From Methylotenera sp. (GTDB taxonomy: Bacteria > Pseudomonadota > Gammaproteobacteria > Burkholderiales > Methylophilaceae): a stretch of 32,368 nucleotides of DNA. A program made the position numbers and the translations under genes. The stretch spans positions 1 to 32,368 of the forward strand of contig JACMNB010000061.1 in NCBI GenBank assembly GCA_014378845.1, in the 5' to 3' direction. The notes under the pieces are model-generated. The model was given only the letters and a program-made list of their open reading frames with translations. It searched no databases and had not been told where the DNA came from. Position 1 is the first letter of the stretch. Each line of letters begins with the position of its first letter. Below, in pieces: positions 23,731 to 31,754 of this stretch.

Positions 23731-24744
23731 TCAATCAATCATCGCATCCACAAAAGCTTGCGCGCTAAATGGCCGCAAATCATCTATCGCTTCGCCGATG
23801 CCAATAAAGCGAATCGGAATAGGGCGTTGCCTTTCATTTGTTAAATGGGCAATCGCAGCAATGACGCCGCCTTTAGCGGTACCGTCTAGTTTGCTTAACA
23901 CCAAACCCGTAACGCCTAGTGCGTCGTCGAAGGCTTTGACTTGGCTGACTGCGTTTTGCCCAGTGTTGGCGTCAATTACGAGCAAGATTTCGTGCGGGGC
24001 GCCAGGGTAGGCTTTGTTGATGACGCGTTGCACTTTTTTTATTTCGTCCATCAAGTTATTTTGTGTGGGCAAGCGGCCTGCGGTGTCGGCAATCACAATG
24101 TCGATTTTTTTGGCGATGGCAGAATTGACCGCATCAAAAATCACCGCGGCTGGGTCGCCACCTTCTGATGCAATTACGGTTACTTCGTTGCGCTCGCCCC
24201 ATACTTGCAATTGCTCGCGCGCGGCGGCGCGAAATGTGTCTCCGGCGGCGATTAACACGGTGTTGCCTTCTGCCTGAAAACGCTTGGCTAGCTTGCCTAT
24301 TGTTGTGGTTTTGCCCGCGCCATTAACGCCCACCATCATAATAACAAAGGGCAAATGGTTTTCGGTATCTAGGCGGATTTCTAAGGGCTTTAATACGGTT
24401 AATAGCTCGGCTTTCAAGGCTTGTTTTAAGGCCGTTGTATCTTCTAAATTCTCGCGTTTAACGCGTTTTTTAAGATTGTCTAGCAGCTTTTGCGTGGCTG
24501 CAACACCAATATCAGACGTGAGTAAAATCGTCTCTAATTCTTCATACGTTTCGGCATCAATTTTGCCGCCGCCAAACAGTGCATTTAGCTGTCCGCCTAA
24601 TAAATTGCGGGTTTTGGCCAAACTTTGTTTTAAGCGCTGGGCAAACCCAATTTCGTCTGCACCTATACGTTCTGAGAATGCGGGCTCGATTGGCGTATCA
24701 ATTTTTGCAGACTCATCGGGGTTTTTTTTAAAAATATTAAACAT
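23731..24744 (-). CDS. ftsY: Signal recognition particle receptor FtsY
   Basis: 337 aa. It is the SRP GTPase receptor that delivers ribosome-nascent chains to the Sec translocon. The acidic A domain is short (about 1-30), the N domain is helical (about 30-125) and the G domain has the P-loop GVNGAGKT (139-146), DTAGR (220-224), SKLD (284-287) and the closing GIGEAIDDLRPFSAQAFVDAM. E. coli FtsY is longer because of its A domain; the short form is common in betaproteobacteria. The gene is the first of the ancestral ftsY-ftsE-ftsX-rpoH cluster and diverges from the M16 peptidase genes. Confidence 0.97.
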   Translation of the reverse strand: MFNIFKKNPDESAKIDTPIEPAFSERIGADEIGFAQRLKQSLAKTRNLLGGQLNALFGGGKIDAETYEELETILLTSDIGVAATQKLLDNLKKRVKRENLEDTTALKQALKAELLTVLKPLEIRLDTENHLPFVIMMVGVNGAGKTTTIGKLAKRFQAEGNTVLIAAGDTFRAAAREQLQVWGERNEVTVIASEGGDPAAVIFDAVNSAIAKKIDIVIADTAGRLPTQNNLMDEIKKVQRVINKAYPGAPHEILLVIDANTGQNAVSQVKAFDDALGVTGLVLSKLDGTAKGGVIAAIAHLTNERQRPIPIRFIGIGEAIDDLRPFSAQAFVDAMID

Positions 24745-24892
24745 GGCGCACTTATAAAAATTACTTGAAAAAATTGACGTGAAAGTTTTATTTATTGCGT
24801 ATTTTAATCGTAAACTAACGCCTACGCACGAACTAAACTAATTTCTGCTGTGTCTTTAGTAAGTTGTTAAATGCATTTTTAGAAAGATAATT

Positions 24893-26287
24893 GTGATTAC
24901 AAAAAAAATTAAAGTGTTAACATTTATTTTAAGTTGCTTTCCGGCTTTTGCCTTCGCAGCCGATATTAAAGAATTTAGCTTAAAAAACGGCCTAAAATTA
25001 ATCGTACAAGAAGATCATCGCTCGCCAGTAGTGGTATCGCAAGTGTGGTATCGCGCGGGCAGCCTTGATGAAGTCAATGGCAAAACTGGCGTGGCACATT
25101 TACTAGAACACATGATGTTTAAAGGCACAAAAAAAGTTCCTGCAGGCCAGTTTTCACGATTAATAGCGGCAGCCGGCGGTAAAGAAAATGCCTTTACTGG
25201 CAACGATTACACCTGTTATTTTCAACAATTAGAAAAATCACATCTGCCCCTATCGTTTAAATTAGAATCTGACCGTATGGCGAATTTGAATATTACGGAT
25301 GAAGAATTTTCAAAAGAAATTAAAGTGGTGATGGAAGAGCGCCGCTGGCGCACCGAAGATAAACCGCAATCAAAAGTCAATGAGCAGTTTCAAGCCACCA
25401 CTTACCGCGCGCACCCTTATGCAAGGCCAGTGGTGGGCTTTATGAATGATCTTGAAAATATGACTGCCGCCGATGCGCGTGAATGGTACAACAATTGGTA
25501 TGCCCCCAATAATGCAACTATTGTTGTGGTGGGCGATGTTAAGGCGCAAGACGTTTATAAGCTGGCAGCCCAATATTTTGGCGGCATAAAACCGCATGCC
25601 TTGCCTGAACGCAAGCCACAAGTTGAGCCCGCGCAAATTGGCGAGCGTCGCGCGGTGGTTAAGGCGCCAGGCAAGCTGCCCTATTTGATGATGGGATTTC
25701 ATGCGCCAACTTTACTGGGTTTAGAATCAACCAATGCAACTAAAACACCAGAGCAAGAGTGGGAGCCCTATGCGCTAGAAGTGCTGGGCGGCGTGTTAAG
25801 CGGCAATGACTCAGCTAGATTGAATCAAAAATTGGTGCGTGAGACTTCAATTGCCGTGGATGTCGGTGCAGGATTTGACGCAACTGCAAGAGGTCGCGAG
25901 GCTTTGTTTGAGTTAAGCGGTACGCCAAGTGAAGGCAAAACGGTGGCTGAGCTTGAGGCTGCATTAATTACTCAAATTGAACTAATTAAAACGGGCGGCG
26001 TGACCCAGCAAGAGCTAGACCGCGTGAAAGCGGCGGTGATTGCAACCGATGTGTATCAGCGTGACAGTATGTTCTACCAAGGCATGCAAATTGGCCAACT
26101 GGTGACCATGGGCTATGATTGGCACATGCTGAAGACTTATCCTGATAAGTTAAAGGCGATTACCAGCGAGCAAGTGCAAGCGGTAGCCAAGAAATATTTG
26201 GTGAAAGATAATATGACGATTGCCACGCTAGACCCGCAGCCGATAGATCCGAATGCGAAGCCGGTCGGCAAACCCCACGTGCACTAA
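24893..26287 (+). CDS. M16B zinc metallopeptidase, catalytic subunit
   Basis: 464 aa from a GTG start (SD AGAAAGA). A signal peptide ends at about AFAFAAD, so the protein is exported to the periplasm. The inverted zinc motif HxxEH is present as HLLEH in GVAHLLEHMMFKG, with the downstream glutamate in VVMEERRWRTEDKP. The partner-type R/Y pair near the C-terminal half is missing its Tyr (VRETSIAVDVGAGF), as in catalytic subunits of heterodimeric M16B enzymes. Followed 197 bp later by a second M16 gene without the zinc motif, so the two probably form one enzyme. In Sphingomonas such a pair is known to form a heterodimer. Confidence 0.93.
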   Translation: MITKKIKVLTFILSCFPAFAFAADIKEFSLKNGLKLIVQEDHRSPVVVSQVWYRAGSLDEVNGKTGVAHLLEHMMFKGTKKVPAGQFSRLIAAAGGKENAFTGNDYTCYFQQLEKSHLPLSFKLESDRMANLNITDEEFSKEIKVVMEERRWRTEDKPQSKVNEQFQATTYRAHPYARPVVGFMNDLENMTAADAREWYNNWYAPNNATIVVVGDVKAQDVYKLAAQYFGGIKPHALPERKPQVEPAQIGERRAVVKAPGKLPYLMMGFHAPTLLGLESTNATKTPEQEWEPYALEVLGGVLSGNDSARLNQKLVRETSIAVDVGAGFDATARGREALFELSGTPSEGKTVAELEAALITQIELIKTGGVTQQELDRVKAAVIATDVYQRDSMFYQGMQIGQLVTMGYDWHMLKTYPDKLKAITSEQVQAVAKKYLVKDNMTIATLDPQPIDPNAKPVGKPHVH

Positions 26288-26290
26288 AAT

Positions 26291-26394
26291 AAAAATGCAA
26301 ACCTTGTCGTCATACGTCGTTACGCAAAACCTCATGTACACAAACGTACATGTCGGTATTTCGTGCCTAGTCTGACTTAAAGCTTTGCATTTTT
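26291..26394. repeat. Long palindromic repeat between the two M16 genes
   Basis: Outer arms AAAAATGCAAA (26291-26301) and TTTGCATTTTT (26384-26394) are perfect 11-bp inverted repeats. Inner arms CATGTAC (26333-26339) and GTACATG (26346-26352) close a 6-nt loop. The sequence between pairs only imperfectly. The T run of the outer right arm makes it terminator-like on the plus strand, so it may lower expression of the second M16 gene. The function is inferred. Confidence 0.75.
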
Positions 26395-26442
26395 AGTTGT
26401 AAAACTTTGCTAGTTAATATTAGAAACTGATTTTTATATTTC

Positions 26443-26470
26443 CGTCATTCCCGCGCAGGCGGGAATCCAT
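26443..26470. repeat. Palindromic repeat with GTCATTCC end, half copy
   Basis: CGTCATTCCCGC and GCGGGAATCCA form a compact hairpin (TTCCCGC/GCGGGAA, 4-nt loop) at 26448-26465. It is the left half of the repeat seen in full at 2386-2477. It lies 15 nt before the start of the second M16 gene, next to its AAGG ribosome-binding site. Confidence 0.7.
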
Positions 26471-26484
26471 TTTAAGGTTTTAGA

Positions 26485-27783
26485 ATGAAAAAATTGCAAT
26501 TTATTATTGTTTTAGTCGCGAGTCTATTTGTATTAAATGCCAACGCTGCTGTCAAAATAAACCATTGGCAAACTTCGGCTGGTTCAGATGTCTATTTTGT
26601 CGAGAATCACGACTTGCCAATTATCGATATGGCGGTGAATTTCCCCGCGGGTAGCGCACGTGATACGGTTGCCACATCGGGCGTGGCTGGCGTGACGCGT
26701 TATATGATGACGCTAGGCGCAGCAGGCATGAGCGAGGAAGTGATTACTAACAAGTTTGCTGATATTGGCGCTATTTCAAGTGGCGAGTTGGATGTTGACC
26801 GTGCCGCATTTAAGTTGCGTACTCTCACATCGGAAAGCACAAAAGCACTGGAAACATTTAATGCAATTTTGCACAAACCAGACTTTCCAGATAGCGTTTT
26901 AACCCGCGAAAAAGTACGTATTATCGCTGGTATTAACGAAGCCGCAACCATGCCAGAGAGCATTTCTAGCAAAGCATTTATGAAAGCGTTGTACGGCGCG
27001 CACCCTTACAGTTTGGATGAAAGCGGTGAAGTGGACACGATTACGGCAATGAAACGTGATGACTTAATCGCGTTTTATAATCAATATTACAGCGCAAAAA
27101 GTGCGGTAATCGCCCTCATTGGCGACATGACAGAGGCACAAGCGCGCACTATTGCAGAAACGACTTCTAGTGGTTTGCCGCAAGGCGCAGCAGTCACAAA
27201 AATTGTAGAAGTGACTCTTCCAAGCGCGGCAAATAATCAAAGCATCAGCCACCCCGCTACACAAGCACATATTTTACTGGGCTACCCAGGCATTAAACGC
27301 GGCGATGCGGATTACTTTCCGCTGTATGTGGGCAACTATATTTTGGGCGGCGGCGGCTTTGTGTCGCGCTTAACGGAAGAAGTGCGTGAAAAACGCGGCT
27401 TAGTTTACAGCGTTTACAGCTATTTTATGCCGATGGCCGAGCTTGGCCCGTTTCAAATTGGCTTGCAAACTAAAAAAGACCAAGCGGGTGAGGCGCTGAA
27501 AGTGGTTAACGAAACGGTGGCAAAATACATACAAGGTGGCCCGACTGAAAAAGAGCTAAAAGCTGCAAAAGATAACATTATCGGCGGCTTTCCCATGCGC
27601 ATTGATAGCAATGGCAAAATTTTAGATTACTTAAGCGTGATTGGCTTTTATAAATTGCCAATGACCTATTTGGATGATTTTAATAAGTCGGTCGCAAAAG
27701 TGACGACCAAACAAATTAAAGAAGCGTTTCAACGCCGTATTAAACCAGAGAACTTTGTCAGCGTGACAGTTGGCGCACAGTAA
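26485..27783 (+). CDS. M16B peptidase-family protein, non-catalytic R/Y subunit
   Basis: 432 aa with a signal peptide ending NANAAV. It has the M16 fold but no HxxEH: the place is taken by GVTRYMMTLGAAG. It keeps the substrate-binding R/Y pair in the segment RLTEEVREKRGLVYSVYSYF, following LGGGGFVSRL. This is the pattern of the partner subunit in heterodimeric M16B peptidases. SD AAGG lies 8 nt before the ATG. It follows the catalytic subunit gene and the two repeats at 26291-26470. Confidence 0.9.
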   Translation: MKKLQFIIVLVASLFVLNANAAVKINHWQTSAGSDVYFVENHDLPIIDMAVNFPAGSARDTVATSGVAGVTRYMMTLGAAGMSEEVITNKFADIGAISSGELDVDRAAFKLRTLTSESTKALETFNAILHKPDFPDSVLTREKVRIIAGINEAATMPESISSKAFMKALYGAHPYSLDESGEVDTITAMKRDDLIAFYNQYYSAKSAVIALIGDMTEAQARTIAETTSSGLPQGAAVTKIVEVTLPSAANNQSISHPATQAHILLGYPGIKRGDADYFPLYVGNYILGGGGFVSRLTEEVREKRGLVYSVYSYFMPMAELGPFQIGLQTKKDQAGEALKVVNETVAKYIQGGPTEKELKAAKDNIIGGFPMRIDSNGKILDYLSVIGFYKLPMTYLDDFNKSVAKVTTKQIKEAFQRRIKPENFVSVTVGAQ

Positions 27784-27790
27784 AAAGTTT

Positions 27791-27859
27791 GTCATTCCGT
27801 GCTTGACACGGAATCCAGCTTAGTTAAATTCAATAGATTCCGACTTCCGTCGGAATGAC
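27791..27859. repeat. Palindromic repeat with GTCATTCC ends, copy 4
   Basis: GTCATTCCG (27791-27799) and CGGAATGAC (27851-27859) are perfect inverted arms, with inner palindromes CCGTGCTTGACACGG and CCGACTTCCGTCGG. It begins 8 bp after the stop of the second M16 gene, so it may serve as its transcript end. Confidence 0.8.
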
Positions 27860-27910
27860 AATTAGCTTGCTTTTGGTTAAGCTACTGCTTTTAGCTAAAC
27901 CGAATTAATT

Positions 27911-28498
27911 TTGCCACCTTTAAAACCCACAAAAAAATTCAGCACCACTAACCAAGTCCGCATCAATGCAGGGGTTTGGCGCAGTCGCTTGCTTAAATTC
28001 CCCAATGCTGAAGGCTTGCGCCCAACACCAGAGCGGGTGCGCATTACCGTGTTTAATTGGCTCGGGCAAGATTTAACGGGCAAAACCTGCCTTGATTTAT
28101 TTGCAGGCACGGGTGCTTTTGGGTTTGAAGCGCTTTCACGCAACGCCAAACAGGTGACGATGGTAGAAAATTCGCGCCCAGCCTACAACGCGCTTCTGCA
28201 AAACCAAACGCAGCTTTACAATCAAACAAGTTTAAAAGCCGAAAATTGCCAAATTTTGAATCAAGATGCGCTATTATTTTTAAGTGATCACACACAAAAA
28301 TTTGACGTGATTTTTTGTGATCCGCCATACCATAAAAGCTGGCTAGATAAGCTATTCCCGATTTTAAATCAACATCTTAATGCAGATGGCATGCTGTATG
28401 TGGAAGTAGAATTTGAAATAAAATCGGATGAAAATTGGCAAGTAATTAAGCAAAATAAAGCAGGCAGTGTTTACTATCATTTGCTAAAATCGGCTTAG
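27911..28498 (+). CDS. rsmD: 16S rRNA (guanine-966-N2)-methyltransferase RsmD
   Basis: 195 aa, a normal length for RsmD (E. coli 198). It methylates G966 of 16S rRNA in the assembling 30S subunit. The N-terminal VRINAGVWRSRLLKFPNAEGLRPTPERVRITVFNWLG is characteristic, the SAM motif is CLDLFAGTGAFGFEALSR and the catalytic N6/N2-MTase motif DPPY is in FCDPPYHKSWLD. The start is a TTG at 27911 without SD; no ATG lies in the N-terminal region. In E. coli rsmD lies just upstream of ftsY on the opposite strand, and here it is separated from ftsY by the M16 pair. It is followed by coaD, another common neighbour. Confidence 0.94.
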   Translation: MPPLKPTKKFSTTNQVRINAGVWRSRLLKFPNAEGLRPTPERVRITVFNWLGQDLTGKTCLDLFAGTGAFGFEALSRNAKQVTMVENSRPAYNALLQNQTQLYNQTSLKAENCQILNQDALLFLSDHTQKFDVIFCDPPYHKSWLDKLFPILNQHLNADGMLYVEVEFEIKSDENWQVIKQNKAGSVYYHLLKSA

Positions 28499-28517
28499 TA
28501 CAGTTTATAGCGTTTCA

Positions 28518-28596
28518 CCGTTCGTGGTGAGCTTGTCGAACAACCATGCACAGATTTTTAATTTAAAACACCCTTCGACATGCTCAGGGCGAACGG
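28518..28596. repeat. Dispersed inverted repeat of the CCGTTCG/CGAACGG type, copy 2
   Basis: The left end CCGTTCGTGGTGAGCTTGTC and a right end with TTCGACATGCTCAGGGCGAACGG-type sequence form a long hairpin with an AT-rich centre. The same ends occur at 1165-1221. It lies between rsmD and coaD. Confidence 0.75.
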
Positions 28597-28644
28597 TAAT
28601 GGTCGTTAACAATAAATAACAAAGTTATTAATAAGGTTATTAAT

Positions 28645-29449
<805 letters not shown>

Positions 29450-29468
29450 ACAACATTAAGGATTCAAA

Positions 29469-29870
29469 ATGAGAGTATTACACACCATGTTACGCGTGGG
29501 CGATTTAGATCGCTCTGTTAAATTTTACACCGACGTGCTGGGCATGAAATTGCTACGCACTAGCGATTACCCGGACGGCGAATTTACGCTGGCATTTGTG
29601 GGTTATGGCAATGAATATGACAACACCGTGCTGGAGCTGACTTACAATTACGGCAAAACGTCATATGAGATGGGCGGCGCCTACGGCCACCTGGCGATTG
29701 AGGTCGATGATGCTTACAAAGCTTGCGATGCAGTTAAACTGGCGGGCGGTAATGTGATTCGCGAAGCAGGACCAATGAAACACGGTACGATTATTATTGC
29801 GTTTATCGAAGACCCAGATGGCTACAAAATTGAGTTTATTCAAAAAGGTAGCATCGAATATCCACGTTAA
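29469..29870 (+). CDS. gloA: Lactoylglutathione lyase (glyoxalase I)
   Basis: 133 aa (E. coli 135). It isomerises the hemithioacetal of methylglyoxal and glutathione to S-lactoylglutathione. The four metal ligands are at the same numbers as in the E. coli Ni enzyme: H5, E56, H74 and E122. The length is that of the Ni/Co class, without the insertions of the Zn class. SD AAGGA lies 6 nt before the ATG. It is followed 26 nt later by a GST-like gene, which suggests a glutathione-linked detoxification pair. Confidence 0.97.
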   Translation: MRVLHTMLRVGDLDRSVKFYTDVLGMKLLRTSDYPDGEFTLAFVGYGNEYDNTVLELTYNYGKTSYEMGGAYGHLAIEVDDAYKACDAVKLAGGNVIREAGPMKHGTIIIAFIEDPDGYKIEFIQKGSIEYPR

Positions 29871-29896
29871 TCATTTGATTTTAGAGGAAGCAATTA

Positions 29897-30598
29897 ATGT
29901 CAGCAAAGCTTAAAGTTTTTACATCGCCATCTGCCTTCCCCAATCCGCAACGTTTGCGCTTATTTCAGTTTGAAAAAGGCATTAATCAGCACATTGAAGA
30001 AGTAGTTTACGATATGGCGCCAGGCGGCGACCAGCGACAATGGCCGCATCTTAAAATGAACCTGTGGGGCGAGACCCCCACCATGCGGCTAGCAGATGGT
30101 AGCTTTATGAGTGAATCAGTCGCCATTAGCCTATATTTAGATAACCTGTTTGAAGGTCGCAAATTATTTGGCGAAACACCCAAAGAACAAGGCTTAATTA
30201 GCATGTGGGATAGTCGTATTTGGGTGCAAATTTTGTATCGAATTACCACCGATTTTCACGTGAGGCTACAAGGTTTAGGGCCAAAAATTGAGCTCACCAG
30301 CAACCCGCAATGGGGCGAACATTGCCGTAAAGAGGCGTTAAGCCACGCCAGTTTGGTGAATCAGCATTTATCTGATGGCCGCGAATGGCTAATTGGCGGA
30401 AAAGAACCCACTTTTGCCGATATTACTTTGTGTACGTCCATCGCGTTTTCAAAATTTGGCCCTGTGCAAACGCCACTCGATGAGCGTTTTGAACATTTGC
30501 ACCACTTTTGGCAACGCTGGCAAACGCGTGAGAGTTTTAAACACGCTTATGCCGATGGCGCTGGGCTAGACGAACTTGCTCATCTAATTACAAAATAA
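29897..30598 (+). CDS. Glutathione S-transferase family protein
   Basis: 233 aa. An N-terminal thioredoxin-like domain (1-80) with TSPSAFPNPQRLRLFQFEKG at the active-site start and WGETPTMRLADGSFMSESVAISLYLD containing the cis-Pro and the glutathione-binding ES motif. The C-terminal helical domain (about 95-225) has the EWLIGGKEPTFADITLCTSIAFSK N-cap/hydrophobic-staple pattern. The catalytic Ser/Cys is not obvious, so the exact class and substrate are open. SD AGAGGAAG precedes the ATG. Likely cotranscribed with gloA. Confidence 0.88.
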   Translation: MSAKLKVFTSPSAFPNPQRLRLFQFEKGINQHIEEVVYDMAPGGDQRQWPHLKMNLWGETPTMRLADGSFMSESVAISLYLDNLFEGRKLFGETPKEQGLISMWDSRIWVQILYRITTDFHVRLQGLGPKIELTSNPQWGEHCRKEALSHASLVNQHLSDGREWLIGGKEPTFADITLCTSIAFSKFGPVQTPLDERFEHLHHFWQRWQTRESFKHAYADGAGLDELAHLITK

Positions 30599-30634
30599 CC
30601 TAGAGTGAGTGCATTTAATTAAAAAGTAAAAAAC

Positions 30635-30886
30635 GTGCATAACAAAGTGGCACTTCTAAAAGCTTGCGAACTCGCTCTGGCTGGCCATTGGGAGGGTGCA
30701 CACAATATTGCGCAAGATTATTCTGATGACACCGCCAACTGGATTCATGCGGTATTGCACAAAATTGAAGGTGATTCGTCTAACAGCAGGTATTGGTATG
30801 CCAAAACTAAAGGCAAAAAATATGAAGACTTTAGTGAGGCAAATACCGAACTAATAGTGATTCAAAATAGCTTAAATCCACCGTAA
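30635..30886 (+). CDS. Small protein of unknown function
   Basis: 83 aa from GTG 30635; no strong SD. Not recognised with certainty. The sequence ACELALAGHWEGAHNIAQDYSDDTANWIHAVLHKIEGDSSNSRYWYAKTKGKKYEDFSEANTELIVIQNSL is soluble, helical and has conserved-looking Trp, His and RYWYAK residues. I recall similar short proteins in other proteobacteria, without a function. The end lies just before a terminator-like hairpin, which supports a real gene. Confidence 0.7.
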   Translation: MHNKVALLKACELALAGHWEGAHNIAQDYSDDTANWIHAVLHKIEGDSSNSRYWYAKTKGKKYEDFSEANTELIVIQNSLNPP

Positions 30887-30910
30887 AACGCATCATAGAA
30901 TTGCATGGCG

Positions 30911-30939
30911 GTGTAAGCCTTAGGAATACCGGCTTACAC
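30911..30939. terminator. Hairpin between convergent genes
   Basis: GTGTAAGCC (30911-30919) and GGCTTACAC (30931-30939) form a perfect 9-bp stem with an 11-nt loop. There is no T tract on either side, so termination would be weak or Rho-assisted. It lies between the plus-strand 83-aa gene and the minus-strand M23 gene. Confidence 0.5.
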
Positions 30940-30955
30940 AGACATGTCAGTACAG

Positions 30956-31459
30956 TTAACCATTAAATGCTTCAGACGGGTTTATGAAAAACATCTTCTT
31001 CCAGCCTTGCGTGCCAGTCGAAAATTGCCAAGGGTAGGGCACAAGTGAAAGCACGCTGTAGTGCAAATGTGGCGGCTTGCCTTTGGCATTGCCGCTATCG
31101 CCCACGCTGCCAATCACATCGCCTTTATTAGCCATGCCACCACTTTTGGTGTAAATGTTTTGCAAATGCGCGTAATAATAGATGCGCCATTTTGGGCCAA
31201 GCACCGCGATTACATTGCCGCCCATTGCGATGTTGCCTGTAAACAGCACCAAACCGCTGGTACTGGCTAACACTGGTGTGCCTTTTTTAGCGAAAATATC
31301 AATGCCTTTATGCACGCCCGATTTGCCCCACGGCGCAAACCAAAAACTGTTCACGTTCCAGTCTTTAGCTGTGGCATTTTGTACCGGAATCACCCTGCGC
31401 TGGGGGATGCATAAGCCCAGCGCGAGGATGATTGCCATTATTTTTAATAGCTTAGCCAC
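30956..31459 (-). CDS. M23-family (LytM-type) peptidoglycan endopeptidase
   Basis: 167 aa from GTG 31459, which has AAGG 9 nt upstream and overlaps the upstream gene by 8 nt; the frame is open back to TTG 31480. A membrane anchor or signal segment (MAIILALGLCIPQ) is followed by the M23 domain. Zinc ligands and catalytic His are present: H-x3-D in GVHKGID (H50, D54), H98 in YYYAHL and the HLH motif (H131, H133). The protein is predicted to cut peptide cross-links in the periplasm. It is a short enzyme, without LysM or coiled-coil domains, so it is not EnvC/NlpD-like. It may belong to the operon with the 97-aa gene and CreD. Confidence 0.88.
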   Translation of the reverse strand: MAKLLKIMAIILALGLCIPQRRVIPVQNATAKDWNVNSFWFAPWGKSGVHKGIDIFAKKGTPVLASTSGLVLFTGNIAMGGNVIAVLGPKWRIYYYAHLQNIYTKSGGMANKGDVIGSVGDSGNAKGKPPHLHYSVLSLVPYPWQFSTGTQGWKKMFFINPSEAFNG

Positions 31460-31745
31460 ATTGACCAACCTTACATTCAATTACTTCAATGTCACTAATA
31501 AAATCAGAAAAACCAAATTCAGACCATTTTTCACCGTCGCGAGTAAAGCTAAACTCGGTAGAGCAAAATAAATTTTCTGGTTCAAGTGACGCATATTCAA
31601 TGTAAGTTAACCTACCACTAAGTATGTTTTTAATATCATATGAAAGGACACAATTTAATGCTGATGAGCATATAAAGTAAATTATAAATAAACTCATTAC
31701 TATAATTAAAATTATTCGAGCATAAAATTCGTCAGTTTTCTGCAT
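31452..31745 (-). CDS. Small unknown membrane protein
   Basis: 97 aa, not recognised. One membrane segment (about 11-33, IILIIVMSLFIIYFICSSALNCV) is followed by an extracytoplasmic part with four further Cys after residue about 55 (FCSTEF, ECKVGQCG), which may form disulfides. The gene is markedly AT-rich compared with CreD. It starts 10 nt after the creD stop and overlaps the M23 gene at its end, so it is likely to be expressed with them. Confidence 0.65.
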   Translation of the reverse strand: MQKTDEFYARIILIIVMSLFIIYFICSSALNCVLSYDIKNILSGRLTYIEYASLEPENLFCSTEFSFTRDGEKWSEFGFSDFISDIEVIECKVGQCG

Positions 31746-31754
31746 GATTAATCT

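Noticed and set aside
24774-24808. TTGACG promoter box upstream of the first M16 gene
   Set aside because: The -35 is good but no -10-like hexamer lies at 16-18 bp; the nearest AT-rich hexamers are at 11 or 20 bp and more.
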